In this document: positions 14,968 to 22,570 of the stretch, in pieces
Position numbering within the stretch: the stretch's first letter is position 1
Layout: each line of letters begins with the position of its first letter
IMG/VR virus record: IMGVR_UViG_3300046804_000735
Location: 1 to 25,245 of that record
DNA length: 25,245 nt
Reading direction: 5' to 3' (one strand)
DNA from: a virus
Position numbers and translations under genes: made by a program
Notes under the pieces: generated by a model
Told to the model about the DNA's origin: nothing
Database searches by the model: none
Seen by the model: the letters and a program-made list of their open reading frames with translations, nothing else

Positions 14968-16095
14968 ATGGCAAGTGCAATTACAGGTACTGGTCAACTC
15001 GCCAGCGCCCCTACCGCTTATTCAGGCTCCAATTCAAGCCTCAATCAAGCAATTCAGACAATCTGGTCCAAGGAAATCTTGTTCCAGGCAATGCCAATCC
15101 TTCGTTTCGAACAGTTCGCTGTTAAGAAGACTGAACTAGGAGTTGCTCCTGGTCTTCGTGTGAACTTCCTTCGTTACAAGAACTTCGCAGTAGACCCATC
15201 TCCTCTAACAGAAGGTGTTCGTATGACAACGAACGCTCTTACTGCAGAGCAGATTGCTATTACAGTTGCAGAACACGGCTACGCAGTAGCAGTTTCTGAA
15301 CTTCTTCTCAATGCATCCTTCGATGACGTGATGGCTTCTGCTTCACGTCTTCTTGGTCGTCACATGGCGCAGTATCTCGACGTACAGGCACGTAATACCC
15401 TATCTGCTGCAACTTCTGCAGTGTTTGGTTATGACCGCACAGGTCTTCAGGGTGTAAACGACTGGTACAACGAAGGTACAGTCGCTGCAAACTTCGCTGC
15501 ACTCGATGGTAACTACAAGTTAACTACCGGTGCTGTCAAGGATGCTGCTCTTACCCTTGCTGGTAAGAACATCCCACGTCTTGGCGAAACATATGTACAG
15601 TTCGTACATCCAAAGCAGTCACGTGATATTCGTTCGAACCCAGAGTTCATCGAAGTAACAAAGTACGCTGCTCCAGGTAACTTCATGCTCGGTGAAATTG
15701 GACGTCTCTACGACGTAGTATTCATCGAAACCACACAGGTTAAGAAGTTGGCTATCAACGCTTCTTACACCACTTCTACAGATGCTGCTGCTCCGTCTTC
15801 AGCAATCTCAGTACCAGTTAAGGCTAACACCGCTCCTGGTCAAGGTGGTAACCCAGTGTCTGCTGATTACACTGCTGAAGCAGGCTATTTGACTTCTGCA
15901 ACTGGTAACGGTGCAGAAGTTTATGAATCCATCATGATTGGTGACAACGCATTTGGTCACGCAATCTCTCTCCCAGTCGAACTTCGCGATGGTGGTGTTC
16001 TTGACTTCGGTCGTGAGCACGCTCTTGCTTGGTACGCAATTTGGGGTCTTGGTGTCATCACAGACCAGGCTATCGTCAAGGTCTACACCAACTAG
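14968..16095 (+). CDS. Major capsid protein (HK97 fold, N4-gp56-like type)
   Basis: A 375-residue protein just after the scaffold with a good GAAAGGA ribosome site. The sequence has the rhythm of N4-gp56/P22-type coat proteins: IQTIWSKEILFQAMPILRFEQFAV near the N-terminus, then FLRYKNFAVDPSPLTEGVRM (E-loop region) and ITVAEHGYAVAVSELLLNASFDDVM, then RLLGRHMAQYLDVQARNTL (spine helix), followed by FVHPKQSRDIRSNPEF and EIGRLYDVVFIET (P domain), and a C-terminal beta part. An inserted Ala/Ser/Thr-rich loop (about 270-300) could be surface exposed. The codon choice is the most uniform in the window, consistent with high expression. It is followed by a long hairpin. Confidence 0.9.
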   Translation: MASAITGTGQLASAPTAYSGSNSSLNQAIQTIWSKEILFQAMPILRFEQFAVKKTELGVAPGLRVNFLRYKNFAVDPSPLTEGVRMTTNALTAEQIAITVAEHGYAVAVSELLLNASFDDVMASASRLLGRHMAQYLDVQARNTLSAATSAVFGYDRTGLQGVNDWYNEGTVAANFAALDGNYKLTTGAVKDAALTLAGKNIPRLGETYVQFVHPKQSRDIRSNPEFIEVTKYAAPGNFMLGEIGRLYDVVFIETTQVKKLAINASYTTSTDAAAPSSAISVPVKANTAPGQGGNPVSADYTAEAGYLTSATGNGAEVYESIMIGDNAFGHAISLPVELRDGGVLDFGREHALAWYAIWGLGVITDQAIVKVYTN

Positions 16096-16103
16096 TTTCA
16101 CCC

Positions 16104-16144
16104 GATGTCTGGGAGCCATACTCCTTCTTTGGCTCCCAGGCATC
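16104..16144 (+). terminator. Strong hairpin after the major capsid gene
   Basis: GATGTCTGGGAGCCA (16104-16118) pairs with TGGCTCCCAGGCATC (16130-16144): 15 bp with a single G-U, loop of 11 bases. No U-run follows. Position right after the capsid stop suggests a partial terminator or a 3'-end stabiliser that raises capsid mRNA relative to the genes downstream. Confidence 0.72.
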
Positions 16145-16160
16145 ATCAACCACACAACTT

Positions 16161-16166
16161 AGGAGA
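16161..16166 (+). promoter_or_regulatory. Ribosome binding site that fixes a GTG start at 16176
   Basis: AGGAGA lies 9 bases before GTG 16176. A longer in-frame opening from 16029 would run inside the capsid gene and across the hairpin, so the short start is preferred. Confidence 0.75.
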
Positions 16167-16175
16167 ATAAACACC

Positions 16176-16559
16176 GTGGCAAATAAAGCAACAAGTCCAT
16201 TGGATGCAACTGGCGTTGCAGCCGAAAAAGCAGCAAAAAAGAATGCTGCTGAGTTAAAAAAGCGTCAAGAAGAAATTTCGATTGCTAATCAAATCGAGGC
16301 AGAAAGTATGGAGCGGGATGTCTTTGACCCAAAGAAACCAGATGCTCCTCTTGTTCTAGATGAAATTGAGAATGTAGGCGTGTCAGTGTCGAATGACTAC
16401 GTAATCATTCGAACAATCACCGATATTGATGATATGACTTTTGGTGTTGTAAATGGGACACCTCAAAGTTATACATTTAAGTCTGGTGTTAAGTATCGTG
16501 TTCCTTCTCATCTTGCTAATTATTTAGAACAACTTGGATACATTTGGCGGCCTAACTAA
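16176..16559 (+). CDS. Small conserved-looking post-capsid protein
   Basis: A 127-residue protein with a helical, Lys/Glu/Ala-rich N-terminus (residues 15-50) and a compact C-terminal part: NDYVIIRTITDIDDMTFGVV, then SYTFKSGVKYRVPSHLANYLEQLGYIW. The pattern 'disordered helix, then YTF.eG..YrVp.hla.yLe..GyiW' is one I associate with small proteins behind capsid genes in phages, likely virion or head-completion proteins. GTG start with a clear ribosome site. It lies between two hairpins (16104-16144 and 16574-16622), so it forms its own small transcription segment. Confidence 0.68.
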   Translation: MANKATSPLDATGVAAEKAAKKNAAELKKRQEEISIANQIEAESMERDVFDPKKPDAPLVLDEIENVGVSVSNDYVIIRTITDIDDMTFGVVNGTPQSYTFKSGVKYRVPSHLANYLEQLGYIWRPN

Positions 16560-16573
16560 GCCGTCTAAAAATA

Positions 16574-16622
16574 GTCCGCCTCAACTGGTTCCCGCCCTCC
16601 TCCCAGTTGGGGCGGACCTTTT
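16574..16622 (+). terminator. Intrinsic terminator, apparently bidirectional
   Basis: GTCCGCCTCAACTGG (16574-16588) pairs with CCAGTTGGGGCGGAC (16603-16617): a 15-bp stem with one G-U, loop of 14 bases, followed by CTTTTATGTTT. On the left side AAAAATA precedes the stem, so the reverse strand also has a U-run after the hairpin. It ends the head-gene transcript before the connector and fibre genes. Confidence 0.85.
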
Positions 16623-16687
16623 ATGTTTGTGCTTACTAAATTGCTATTACGCGAGATTATAGGCTTTGATACGTTAACGGAGGTCTT

Positions 16688-17737
16688 GTGGCTGTTCTAT
16701 CTGACTTAGCGAGTCGTCTCAGGTTTGAAATTGCTGATATGGGCAAGTCCTTTGTCCACTCTATTACAGCCGATGGCTCTACCAATCGTTTTCTCCTTCC
16801 ATATGCGCCCGTAGATGGGGTAACTCTAGAAGTCGCTGTAGAAGGTGTCGATGTTTCTGCTACCACAGACGTAGAAGAATTAACTGGATACATCACTTTG
16901 GACGCGGTACCTACTCTTGGAGATGAAATTGTTGTTTCTGGAACTTATTATCGGTATTTTACTGACTCAGAAATAAACAACTTTATTACCACCGCTTTTG
17001 CTGAACACTCCGCAAATAGAACTGACCCTTTTGGGCGTTCTACCTCTCTACTTAATCTTCCTACTATTGAAGAGTACCCTGTAGTTATTTATGCTTCATC
17101 GTTAGCGCTGTACACCTTGGCTACAGATGCTTCTTTTGATATCAACGTATTTGCACCAGATGGTGTCACTATACCTCGTTCTGAGCGTTTTCAACAATTG
17201 ATGCAAATGGTTCAAGCACGAAAAGAACAATATAAAGAACTATGCTCTCAACTTGGTATTGGTCTGTTTAAAGTTGACGTGTTTACTTTGCGTCGAGTTT
17301 CAAAAACAACAAATCGTTATGTACCTGTCTTCTTACCAATGGAAGTAGACGACAAGTCAACTCCTACACGTGCATCTCTTCCTATGCCAACTTATGGAGG
17401 AACTCTTGCTCCGTCTAATGTTCCTAATTACGATTTAACAATGTATGAAGGAGACTCTTTCTCTGCAGTTCTTGACTTCCCATTTGATGTTACTGGATAT
17501 ACCTTTAAATCAGAAATTCGTCAATTACCTGGTGGTTTGCCAGTCCTTGCGACGTTTACTATCACTAACGTTGCTGGTCAAAATGACAAATTAACCATAT
17601 CTTTAACTAGTGCGCAGACTTCTCGTCTACCCGATAAATGTTATTGGGACATTCAAGCAACAACCGCATCCGATGTTAACTACCAACAAACATTTTTGCG
17701 TGGCACTGTGTTCGTTACTAGGGGGATAACTCAGTGA
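16688..17737 (+). CDS. Connector/fibre adaptor protein with C-terminal beta-sandwich domain
   Basis: A 349-residue protein. The N-terminal ~240 residues mix a short beta part (TADGSTNRFLLPYAPVDGVTLEVAVEG; VPTLGDEIVVSGTYYRYFTDSEINNFI) with helices (ALYTLATDASFD; FQQLMQMVQARKEQYKELCSQLG), like a head-tail connector. The C-terminal ~100 residues (YEGDSFSAVLDFPFDVTGYTFKSEIR...YWDIQATT...FLRGTVFVTRGIT) look like the beta-sandwich adaptor found at the N-terminus of baseplate upper proteins (BppU type). It may link the capsid vertex to the fibre encoded next. The start is GTG with GGAGG at 16679-16683. It ends in a GTGA overlap with the collagen-like gene. Confidence 0.6.
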   Translation: MAVLSDLASRLRFEIADMGKSFVHSITADGSTNRFLLPYAPVDGVTLEVAVEGVDVSATTDVEELTGYITLDAVPTLGDEIVVSGTYYRYFTDSEINNFITTAFAEHSANRTDPFGRSTSLLNLPTIEEYPVVIYASSLALYTLATDASFDINVFAPDGVTIPRSERFQQLMQMVQARKEQYKELCSQLGIGLFKVDVFTLRRVSKTTNRYVPVFLPMEVDDKSTPTRASLPMPTYGGTLAPSNVPNYDLTMYEGDSFSAVLDFPFDVTGYTFKSEIRQLPGGLPVLATFTITNVAGQNDKLTISLTSAQTSRLPDKCYWDIQATTASDVNYQQTFLRGTVFVTRGITQ

Positions 17738-19998
17738 CACAAGGTATTCAAGGTACTCAAGGACCACAAGGCGTACAAGGACGAGAACCTTTACAAATAA
17801 GTGTAAGTGTTCAAATTCCTAACCCCTTGTCTGTTGCAGTCGGTGCTGGACAGGGTGGCTCTATTGGCTCTCAAGGAATACAGGGACGACAAGGTACGCA
17901 AGGAAATCTTGGCCCTCAAGGTTTGCAGGGAACTCAAGGCATACAAGGAACTGTTGGAGTTCAAGGAGCAATTGGAACTCAGGGTGCGCTGGGTGCGCAA
18001 GGAATCCAAGGAGCACAAGGAACTCAAGGAACTCAAGGCATACAAGGAACTGTTGGAGTTCAAGGTACTCAAGGAATTCAGGGAACTACTGGTTCTCAAG
18101 GAACTTTTGGAACTACAGGAGCCCAAGGAACTCAAGGTATTTTTGGAACACAAGGCGCCAATGGTACACAGGGTAGTCAGGGAACTACTGGTTCTCAAGG
18201 AACTACAGGTACAACAGGTGCTCAAGGAACTCAAGGTCGTCAGGGTACAACTGGTACTCAAGGAATCCAAGGTCGTCAGGGTACAACTGGTACTCAAGGC
18301 TTAAATGGAGTACAAGGAGAGACTGGTACTCAAGGTGTTCAAGGGTTAACTGGTATACAAGGTACTCAAGGAATTCAGGGAACTACTGGTTCTCAAGGAA
18401 CTCAAGGTGTTCAAGGAACCGAAGGTCATCAAGGCATAACTGGTTCTGAAGGTCTTCAAGGATTACAGGGAACACAGGGGCCTCAAGGAACAGTAGGCGT
18501 ACAAGGAACTACTGGTAATCAAGGTATACAGGGAACTACTGGTTCTCAAGGTGTTCAAGGGACTCAAGGAGTTCAAGGAGAGACGGGTACTCAAGGCGCT
18601 ATTGGAAATACAGGAGCGCAAGGTACGCAAGGAATTACTGGGTCTCAAGGTACTCAGGGCACTCAGGGAACTGATGGTTTGCAGGGTGTGCAAGGATTGC
18701 AGGGACTTCAAGGAACTCAAGGAACAATAGGTATTCAGGGAACTTTTGGAACTCAAGGCATTCAAGGTGTAACTGGAGCCAGCGGTACCTCCTCTAGTTA
18801 TTACAACTATAAAGCAGATGCTAATTCGCAAACAGACTCTCAGCCATCATCGGGCTATCTTCGTTGGAATAATTCTTCTCAAACTAGTGCCTCTTTTATC
18901 TATGTAAACCATCTAACACAATTAGGGATTGACATAGACGTCTTTTTGGCAATTATTAAACAGTATGACCAAATTATTATTCAAGATAAAACTGACTCTG
19001 ATAACTATCAAACATTTGATGTCACTAGTTCTGCAATAGTAATTTCAAATAGTTATGTAAAAATACCAGTGTCTTTGTCAGCGTCTGGAGGAACAGGGAC
19101 ATCTGGATTTGCAAATGATTTAAACATTGAACTTATAACTTTTGCATCTGGTATTCAAGGTACAACGGGTGCACAGGGAACAATTGGAGCCCAAGGAACA
19201 ACTGGTTCTCAGGGTACAACCGGTATACAAGGAACTACGGGAACACAAGGTACAACTGGTACTCAAGGATTAACAGGCGCTCAAGGGACTGAGGGTGCAC
19301 AAGGAACTACTGGAATTCAAGGAACAACAGGCTCTCAAGGAACAACAGGCTCTCAAGGAACAACCGGCATACAAGGAACAGACGGATTAACAGGTGCGCA
19401 AGGAACTGAGGGTGCTCAAGGACAGACAGGAGCCCAAGGAGCAACTGGTGCAACCGGTTCCACTGGTACGCAAGGTACTCAAGGAACACTTGGATTACAA
19501 GGAGAGACTGGTATACAAGGAACTACGGGAACACAAGGCACTACCGGTACTCAAGGATTAACAGGCGCTCAAGGGACTGAGGGTGCACAAGGAACTCAAG
19601 GCACGACTGGTCATCAAGGAACTACAGGAGCCCAAGGAACAGTTGGTACGCAGGGAACGACTGGTACGCAAGGAACACAAGGAATTCAAGGATTAGACGG
19701 AAATCAAGGTACAACTGGTACTCAAGGACTTCAAGGAACTCAAGGAGTTACTGGTTCCCAAGGTACTATAGGAATAACTGGAGATACAGGAGCACAGGGT
19801 ACTCAAGGAACCACAGGTGTTCAGGGCACTACTGGAAATCAAGGCTTTATCGGTTCTCAAGGAACAGTTGGAACTCAAGGCGTTCAGGGTACTTTGGGAA
19901 ATCAAGGTACAACTGGTACTCAAGGACTTCAAGGAACTCAAGGACTAATCCCCAATGTACCAGCAGATACGCTGGTACAATCATTTATATTCAGATAA
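17734..19998 (+). CDS. Collagen-like tail fibre protein with central globular domain
   Basis: A 754-residue protein. Gly-X-Y triplets rich in Thr, Gln, Ile and Val (GTQGIQGTTG type, almost no Pro) run over about residues 45-350 and again 473-740. Between them a globular domain (about 351-472) reads SSYYNYKADANSQTDSQPSSGYLRWNN, then FIYVNHLTQLGIDIDVFLAIIKQYDQIIIQDKTD, and a Gly/Thr end; such domains recur in phage collagen-like fibres. The last residues (IPNVPADTLVQSFIFR) are non-collagen. It should trimerise into a long fibre that carries the following proteins at its tip. The start is GTG with a 4-base overlap to the previous gene. The DNA is internally repetitive. Confidence 0.85.
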   Translation: MTQGIQGTQGPQGVQGREPLQISVSVQIPNPLSVAVGAGQGGSIGSQGIQGRQGTQGNLGPQGLQGTQGIQGTVGVQGAIGTQGALGAQGIQGAQGTQGTQGIQGTVGVQGTQGIQGTTGSQGTFGTTGAQGTQGIFGTQGANGTQGSQGTTGSQGTTGTTGAQGTQGRQGTTGTQGIQGRQGTTGTQGLNGVQGETGTQGVQGLTGIQGTQGIQGTTGSQGTQGVQGTEGHQGITGSEGLQGLQGTQGPQGTVGVQGTTGNQGIQGTTGSQGVQGTQGVQGETGTQGAIGNTGAQGTQGITGSQGTQGTQGTDGLQGVQGLQGLQGTQGTIGIQGTFGTQGIQGVTGASGTSSSYYNYKADANSQTDSQPSSGYLRWNNSSQTSASFIYVNHLTQLGIDIDVFLAIIKQYDQIIIQDKTDSDNYQTFDVTSSAIVISNSYVKIPVSLSASGGTGTSGFANDLNIELITFASGIQGTTGAQGTIGAQGTTGSQGTTGIQGTTGTQGTTGTQGLTGAQGTEGAQGTTGIQGTTGSQGTTGSQGTTGIQGTDGLTGAQGTEGAQGQTGAQGATGATGSTGTQGTQGTLGLQGETGIQGTTGTQGTTGTQGLTGAQGTEGAQGTQGTTGHQGTTGAQGTVGTQGTTGTQGTQGIQGLDGNQGTTGTQGLQGTQGVTGSQGTIGITGDTGAQGTQGTTGVQGTTGNQGFIGSQGTVGTQGVQGTLGNQGTTGTQGLQGTQGLIPNVPADTLVQSFIFR
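17863..18783 (+). repeat. First Gly-X-Y (collagen-like) coding repeat array
   Basis: This is a nearly unbroken run of 9-base units in which every third codon is Gly, with GGA/GGT/GGC alternating and CAA GGA and ACT GGT as the commonest steps. Longer direct repeats occur inside it; for example the segment GGCATACAAGGAACTGTTGG occurs at about 17939 and about 18038. Confidence 0.85.
19153..19950 (+). repeat. Second Gly-X-Y (collagen-like) coding repeat array
   Basis: This array has the same 9-base Gly-X-Y units as the first. It contains an 87-base near-exact duplication: 19222-19308 and 19510-19596 differ at only three bases, all synonymous, so the encoded 29 residues are identical. Confidence 0.88.
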
Positions 19999-20010
19999 CA
20001 AAGGAAATAT

Positions 20011-20391
20011 ATGGCAACGACACCAAATTTTGCAGCAACCCCACGTTGCTCGGCTGTATCTATATCATCTGCTGACACGTCTAGAACTGCTCCTACAAGC
20101 GTAGGAACACTATTCACCGCAGGTGCAAGTGGTAGCCGAATTGATGAGGTTGACATCACTGCAGCAGGAACATCGACTGCTAATGTAGTGCGACTTTTTA
20201 TCTATGATGGTTCAACTTACTTTCTTCTTCAAGAGGTAGCCATTACTGCAACTACTCCAAGCGCATCAATTAGTTCTTTTTCTACCGCAATTACTTTTAA
20301 CTCACTCGTGTTACCTTCAGGCTCATCTCTTCGCGTTACTACAAATAACGCTGAAACCTATCATGTAATTGCTTTTGGTGGAGACTTCTAA
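20011..20391 (+). CDS. Small beta-rich fibre-associated structural protein
   Basis: A 126-residue protein (MATTPNFAATPRCSAVSISSADTSRTAP...LFTAGASGSRIDEVDITAAG, then VRLFIYDGSTYFLLQEVAITATTP, then LVLPSGSSLRVTTNNAETYHVIAFGGDF). The whole reads as a single beta-sandwich domain. Its motifs (PNFAATPR; FTAGA.GSRID; VRLFI.DG; LPSG..LR..T.NAET; AFGGD) are ones I recall from many phage genomes near tail-fibre genes. It probably caps or decorates the fibre. AAAGGAA lies upstream of ATG 20011, 12 bases after the collagen gene. Confidence 0.72.
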   Translation: MATTPNFAATPRCSAVSISSADTSRTAPTSVGTLFTAGASGSRIDEVDITAAGTSTANVVRLFIYDGSTYFLLQEVAITATTPSASISSFSTAITFNSLVLPSGSSLRVTTNNAETYHVIAFGGDF

Positions 20392-20393
20392 CT

Positions 20394-21527
20394 TTGAACA
20401 GGGGCACATTTGGAAGTTCACGAAAGCCCAACACTAATGAGGACCAGTCTAATTCATTATTTTTGGACTCAACTAAGGGCGGTGTTTTAAGGCTATTTGC
20501 TTACGGTATAAATTCTCCTAGTAATTCACTAAAAAATACTTTATCAAATCCTTTTGTTGTAAATTCGTTACCAAGCATCTACACTGCAGAACGTATTCTT
20601 ACCTGGACTACACAAACGTCAAATTTTGGTACTACAAATATAAACTCTATAGCCTATGGAAATAACCTATGGGTGGCTGGCGGTGCCGCAGGAACTCTCC
20701 GGACTTCTACTGATGGCATTACCTGGACTACACAGACCTCAAATTTTGGTACTACAGCAATAAACGCAATAGCCTATGGCAATAACCTATGGGTGGCTGG
20801 CGGTGTCGCAGGAACTTTAAGAACCTCTACTGACGGGATTACATGGGCTACACAAACATCAACCTTTGGTACTACAAATATAACCGCAGTAGCCTACGGG
20901 AATAATCTGTGGGTTGCAGGAGGTAGTAACGGAACTTTAAGAACCTCTACTGACGGAGTTACTTGGGCTACACAATCAGTTAGTACTACTGCTAGCATAA
21001 ACGCAGTAGCCTATGGAAGTAATCTATGGGTTGCAGGAGGTTCTGTCGGAGTCGTAAGAACCTCCACTGACGGAGTTACCTGGACTTCAAGAACGTCAAA
21101 TTTTGGTTCTACAAACATATCCTCTATAGCCTATGGAAATAACCTATGGGTGGCTGGCGGTGTTGGAGGGACTCTCCGGACTTCTACTGATGCAATTACT
21201 TGGACTACACAAACGTCAAATTTTGGTTCTTTTACCATAAACGCAATAGCCTATGGAAATAACCTATGGATAGCGATAGGAAACGCCGAAAATATACGAA
21301 CGTCTACTGATGGCGTAAACTGGACTACACAACCATCTAACATATCAATTAATTTAATTAATCCTACTAGTATTTTCTATGGTAATAATCTATGGGTAAT
21401 GGTTGGCACTTCGGGAGCAATGAAGACTACATCTACAACCTCTGCAAACGCTCAACAAAGCGTATACCCTGTACAGTTAAAAGCATCATATGATGAACTT
21501 CCAAAAATTTATGGTAGGTTTTCATGA
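20394..21527 (+). CDS. Seven-repeat beta-propeller fibre protein, paralog 1
   Basis: A 377-residue protein. After a 60-residue N-terminal part (MNRGTFGSSRKPNTNEDQSN...), seven repeats of about 40 residues follow the pattern W-T-T-Q-T-S-N-F-G-T-T-x-I-N-A-I-A-Y-G-N-N-L-W-V-A-G-G-x-x-G-T-L-R-T-S-T-D-G-I-T. The STDGxTW end is like a shortened Asp-box, as in sialidase/BNR and Ycf48-like propellers. Seven repeats suggest one closed seven-bladed beta-propeller; the last blades (6-7) are the most diverged. A short tail follows (VYPVQLKASYDELPKIYGRFS). Likely a fibre-tip or receptor-binding protein. The start is TTG with GGTGGAG about 10 bases upstream. Its 3' end overlaps paralog 2 by ATGA. Confidence 0.75.
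   Translation: MNRGTFGSSRKPNTNEDQSNSLFLDSTKGGVLRLFAYGINSPSNSLKNTLSNPFVVNSLPSIYTAERILTWTTQTSNFGTTNINSIAYGNNLWVAGGAAGTLRTSTDGITWTTQTSNFGTTAINAIAYGNNLWVAGGVAGTLRTSTDGITWATQTSTFGTTNITAVAYGNNLWVAGGSNGTLRTSTDGVTWATQSVSTTASINAVAYGSNLWVAGGSVGVVRTSTDGVTWTSRTSNFGSTNISSIAYGNNLWVAGGVGGTLRTSTDAITWTTQTSNFGSFTINAIAYGNNLWIAIGNAENIRTSTDGVNWTTQPSNISINLINPTSIFYGNNLWVMVGTSGAMKTTSTTSANAQQSVYPVQLKASYDELPKIYGRFS
20598..21440 (+). repeat. Propeller blade repeat array in paralog 1
   Basis: Seven coding repeats with periods 120, 120, 117, 120, 120 and 126 bases, measured between the 'gcc tat gg' cores (20652, 20772, 20892, 21009, 21129, 21249, 21375). The core around AGCCTATGGAAATAACCTAT is strongly conserved at DNA level. 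Confidence 0.85.
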
Positions 21528-22570
21528 ATAAAGGCCTTCGTTCATTACACAATACCCAGTTTAATCGTGGGGAAATTAAATTTGGAATCGATAAACCTGG
21601 TGACAATTGGGTAAAGGCTAATGGAACTGCAGTTTATCCCGGTAATACTCTCTACTATGCGGGATATCCTTATATATGGACTACTGCAACTTCTAATACT
21701 ACTGTTAGCCTAAACTCAGTGGCCTATGGAGACGGTCTCTTTGTAGCAGTTGGTAATAGCGCAACTATCAGAACTTCTACTGATGGCCTTATTTGGGCTA
21801 CACAAACACCAAATACTAATAATGTCCTGAATGAAGTAGCCTATGGAAATAACTTGTGGGTTGCGGTTGGTAATAACGGAACTTTAAGAACCTCCACTGA
21901 TAGTATTACCTGGACCACAAGAAATCCGAATACCTCTAATTCCATAAACGCAATAGCCTATGGCAATAACCTATGGGTTGCAGGCGGTAATAGCGGAACT
22001 CTCCGGACATCTACTGATGCAATTACCTGGACTACTCAAACGTCAAACTTTGGTACTACAGCAATACTCTCAGTAGCCTATGGAAATAATCTGTGGGTAG
22101 CAGGCGGTTCTGCTGGAACTCTCCGGACATCTACTGATGCAATTACTTGGACTACAAGAACGTCAAACTTTGGTTCTACAAACATAACCGCAATAGCCTA
22201 TGGAAATAATCTATGGTTTGCAGGCGGTACCGCAGGAACTCTCAGAACCTCTACTGATGGAGTTACTTGGGCTACACAAACGTCAAATCTTGGTACTGGT
22301 TATGGCATTAATTCTATAACTGAAGGAATATTATATGGAAATAAAGCAATGGCGTTGTGCGTTGACGTTGCAGGCGGCAAGGTTTCACCCGATTACACGA
22401 CATGGTATGCCCTTAATCTAGGCACTTTACCAACTGATAGTTATAATGGAATAGCGTATGGAAATAACCTATGGGTTGTTGTTACTAATATTGGACTAAT
22501 AAAGGTATCTCCTAATTCTCTTCCTAATTTAGACTTAGGAAATAACATATGGGGATGGATTAAACAATGA
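21524..22570 (+). CDS. Seven-repeat beta-propeller fibre protein, paralog 2
   Basis: A 348-residue protein. The N-terminal ~48 residues (MNKGLRSLHNTQFNRGEIKF, then DKPGDNWVKANGTAVYPGNTLYY) resemble those of paralog 3. Seven blades follow: AYGDGLFVAVG, AYGNNLWVAVG, AYGNNLWVAGG (three blades, one with WFAGG), then a diverged sixth (EGILYGNKAMALCVDVAGGKVSPDYTTW) and seventh (AYGNNLWVVVTNIGLIKVSPNS). The seven-blade count again fits a closed propeller. The end (LDLGNNIWGWIKQ) is short. It is translationally coupled to paralogs 1 and 3 by ATGA overlaps. Blade 3 is almost identical in DNA to one blade of paralog 3, a sign of recombination. Likely receptor-binding or fibre-tip role. Confidence 0.75.
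   Translation: MNKGLRSLHNTQFNRGEIKFGIDKPGDNWVKANGTAVYPGNTLYYAGYPYIWTTATSNTTVSLNSVAYGDGLFVAVGNSATIRTSTDGLIWATQTPNTNNVLNEVAYGNNLWVAVGNNGTLRTSTDSITWTTRNPNTSNSINAIAYGNNLWVAGGNSGTLRTSTDAITWTTQTSNFGTTAILSVAYGNNLWVAGGSAGTLRTSTDAITWTTRTSNFGSTNITAIAYGNNLWFAGGTAGTLRTSTDGVTWATQTSNLGTGYGINSITEGILYGNKAMALCVDVAGGKVSPDYTTWYALNLGTLPTDSYNGIAYGNNLWVVVTNIGLIKVSPNSLPNLDLGNNIWGWIKQ
21670..22520 (+). repeat. Propeller blade repeat array in paralog 2
   Basis: Seven coding repeats of about 117-126 bases of the same family as in paralog 1. Blades 3 and 4 share an exact run around CTCCGGACATCTACTGATGC (21991-22020 and 22111-22140 regions). Confidence 0.82.

Noticed and set aside
16029-16175. Upstream extension of the post-capsid gene from within the capsid gene
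   Set aside because: It crosses the capsid stop and the long hairpin; GTG 16176 with AGGAGA is clearly better.
16623-16687. Promoter for the connector/fibre genes (TTGCTA or TTACTA with GATTAT or TTTGAT)
   Set aside because: A promoter is expected after the terminator, but no pair has convincing hexamers and spacing, so it is not listed as a feature.
17791-19941. Open frames on both strands with Ser/Leu/Thr- or Lys/Glu/Leu-rich repeats inside the collagen-like gene
   Set aside because: Shadows of the Gly-X-Y repeat DNA; the repeat keeps stops away in other frames. The forward collagen frame is far more coherent.
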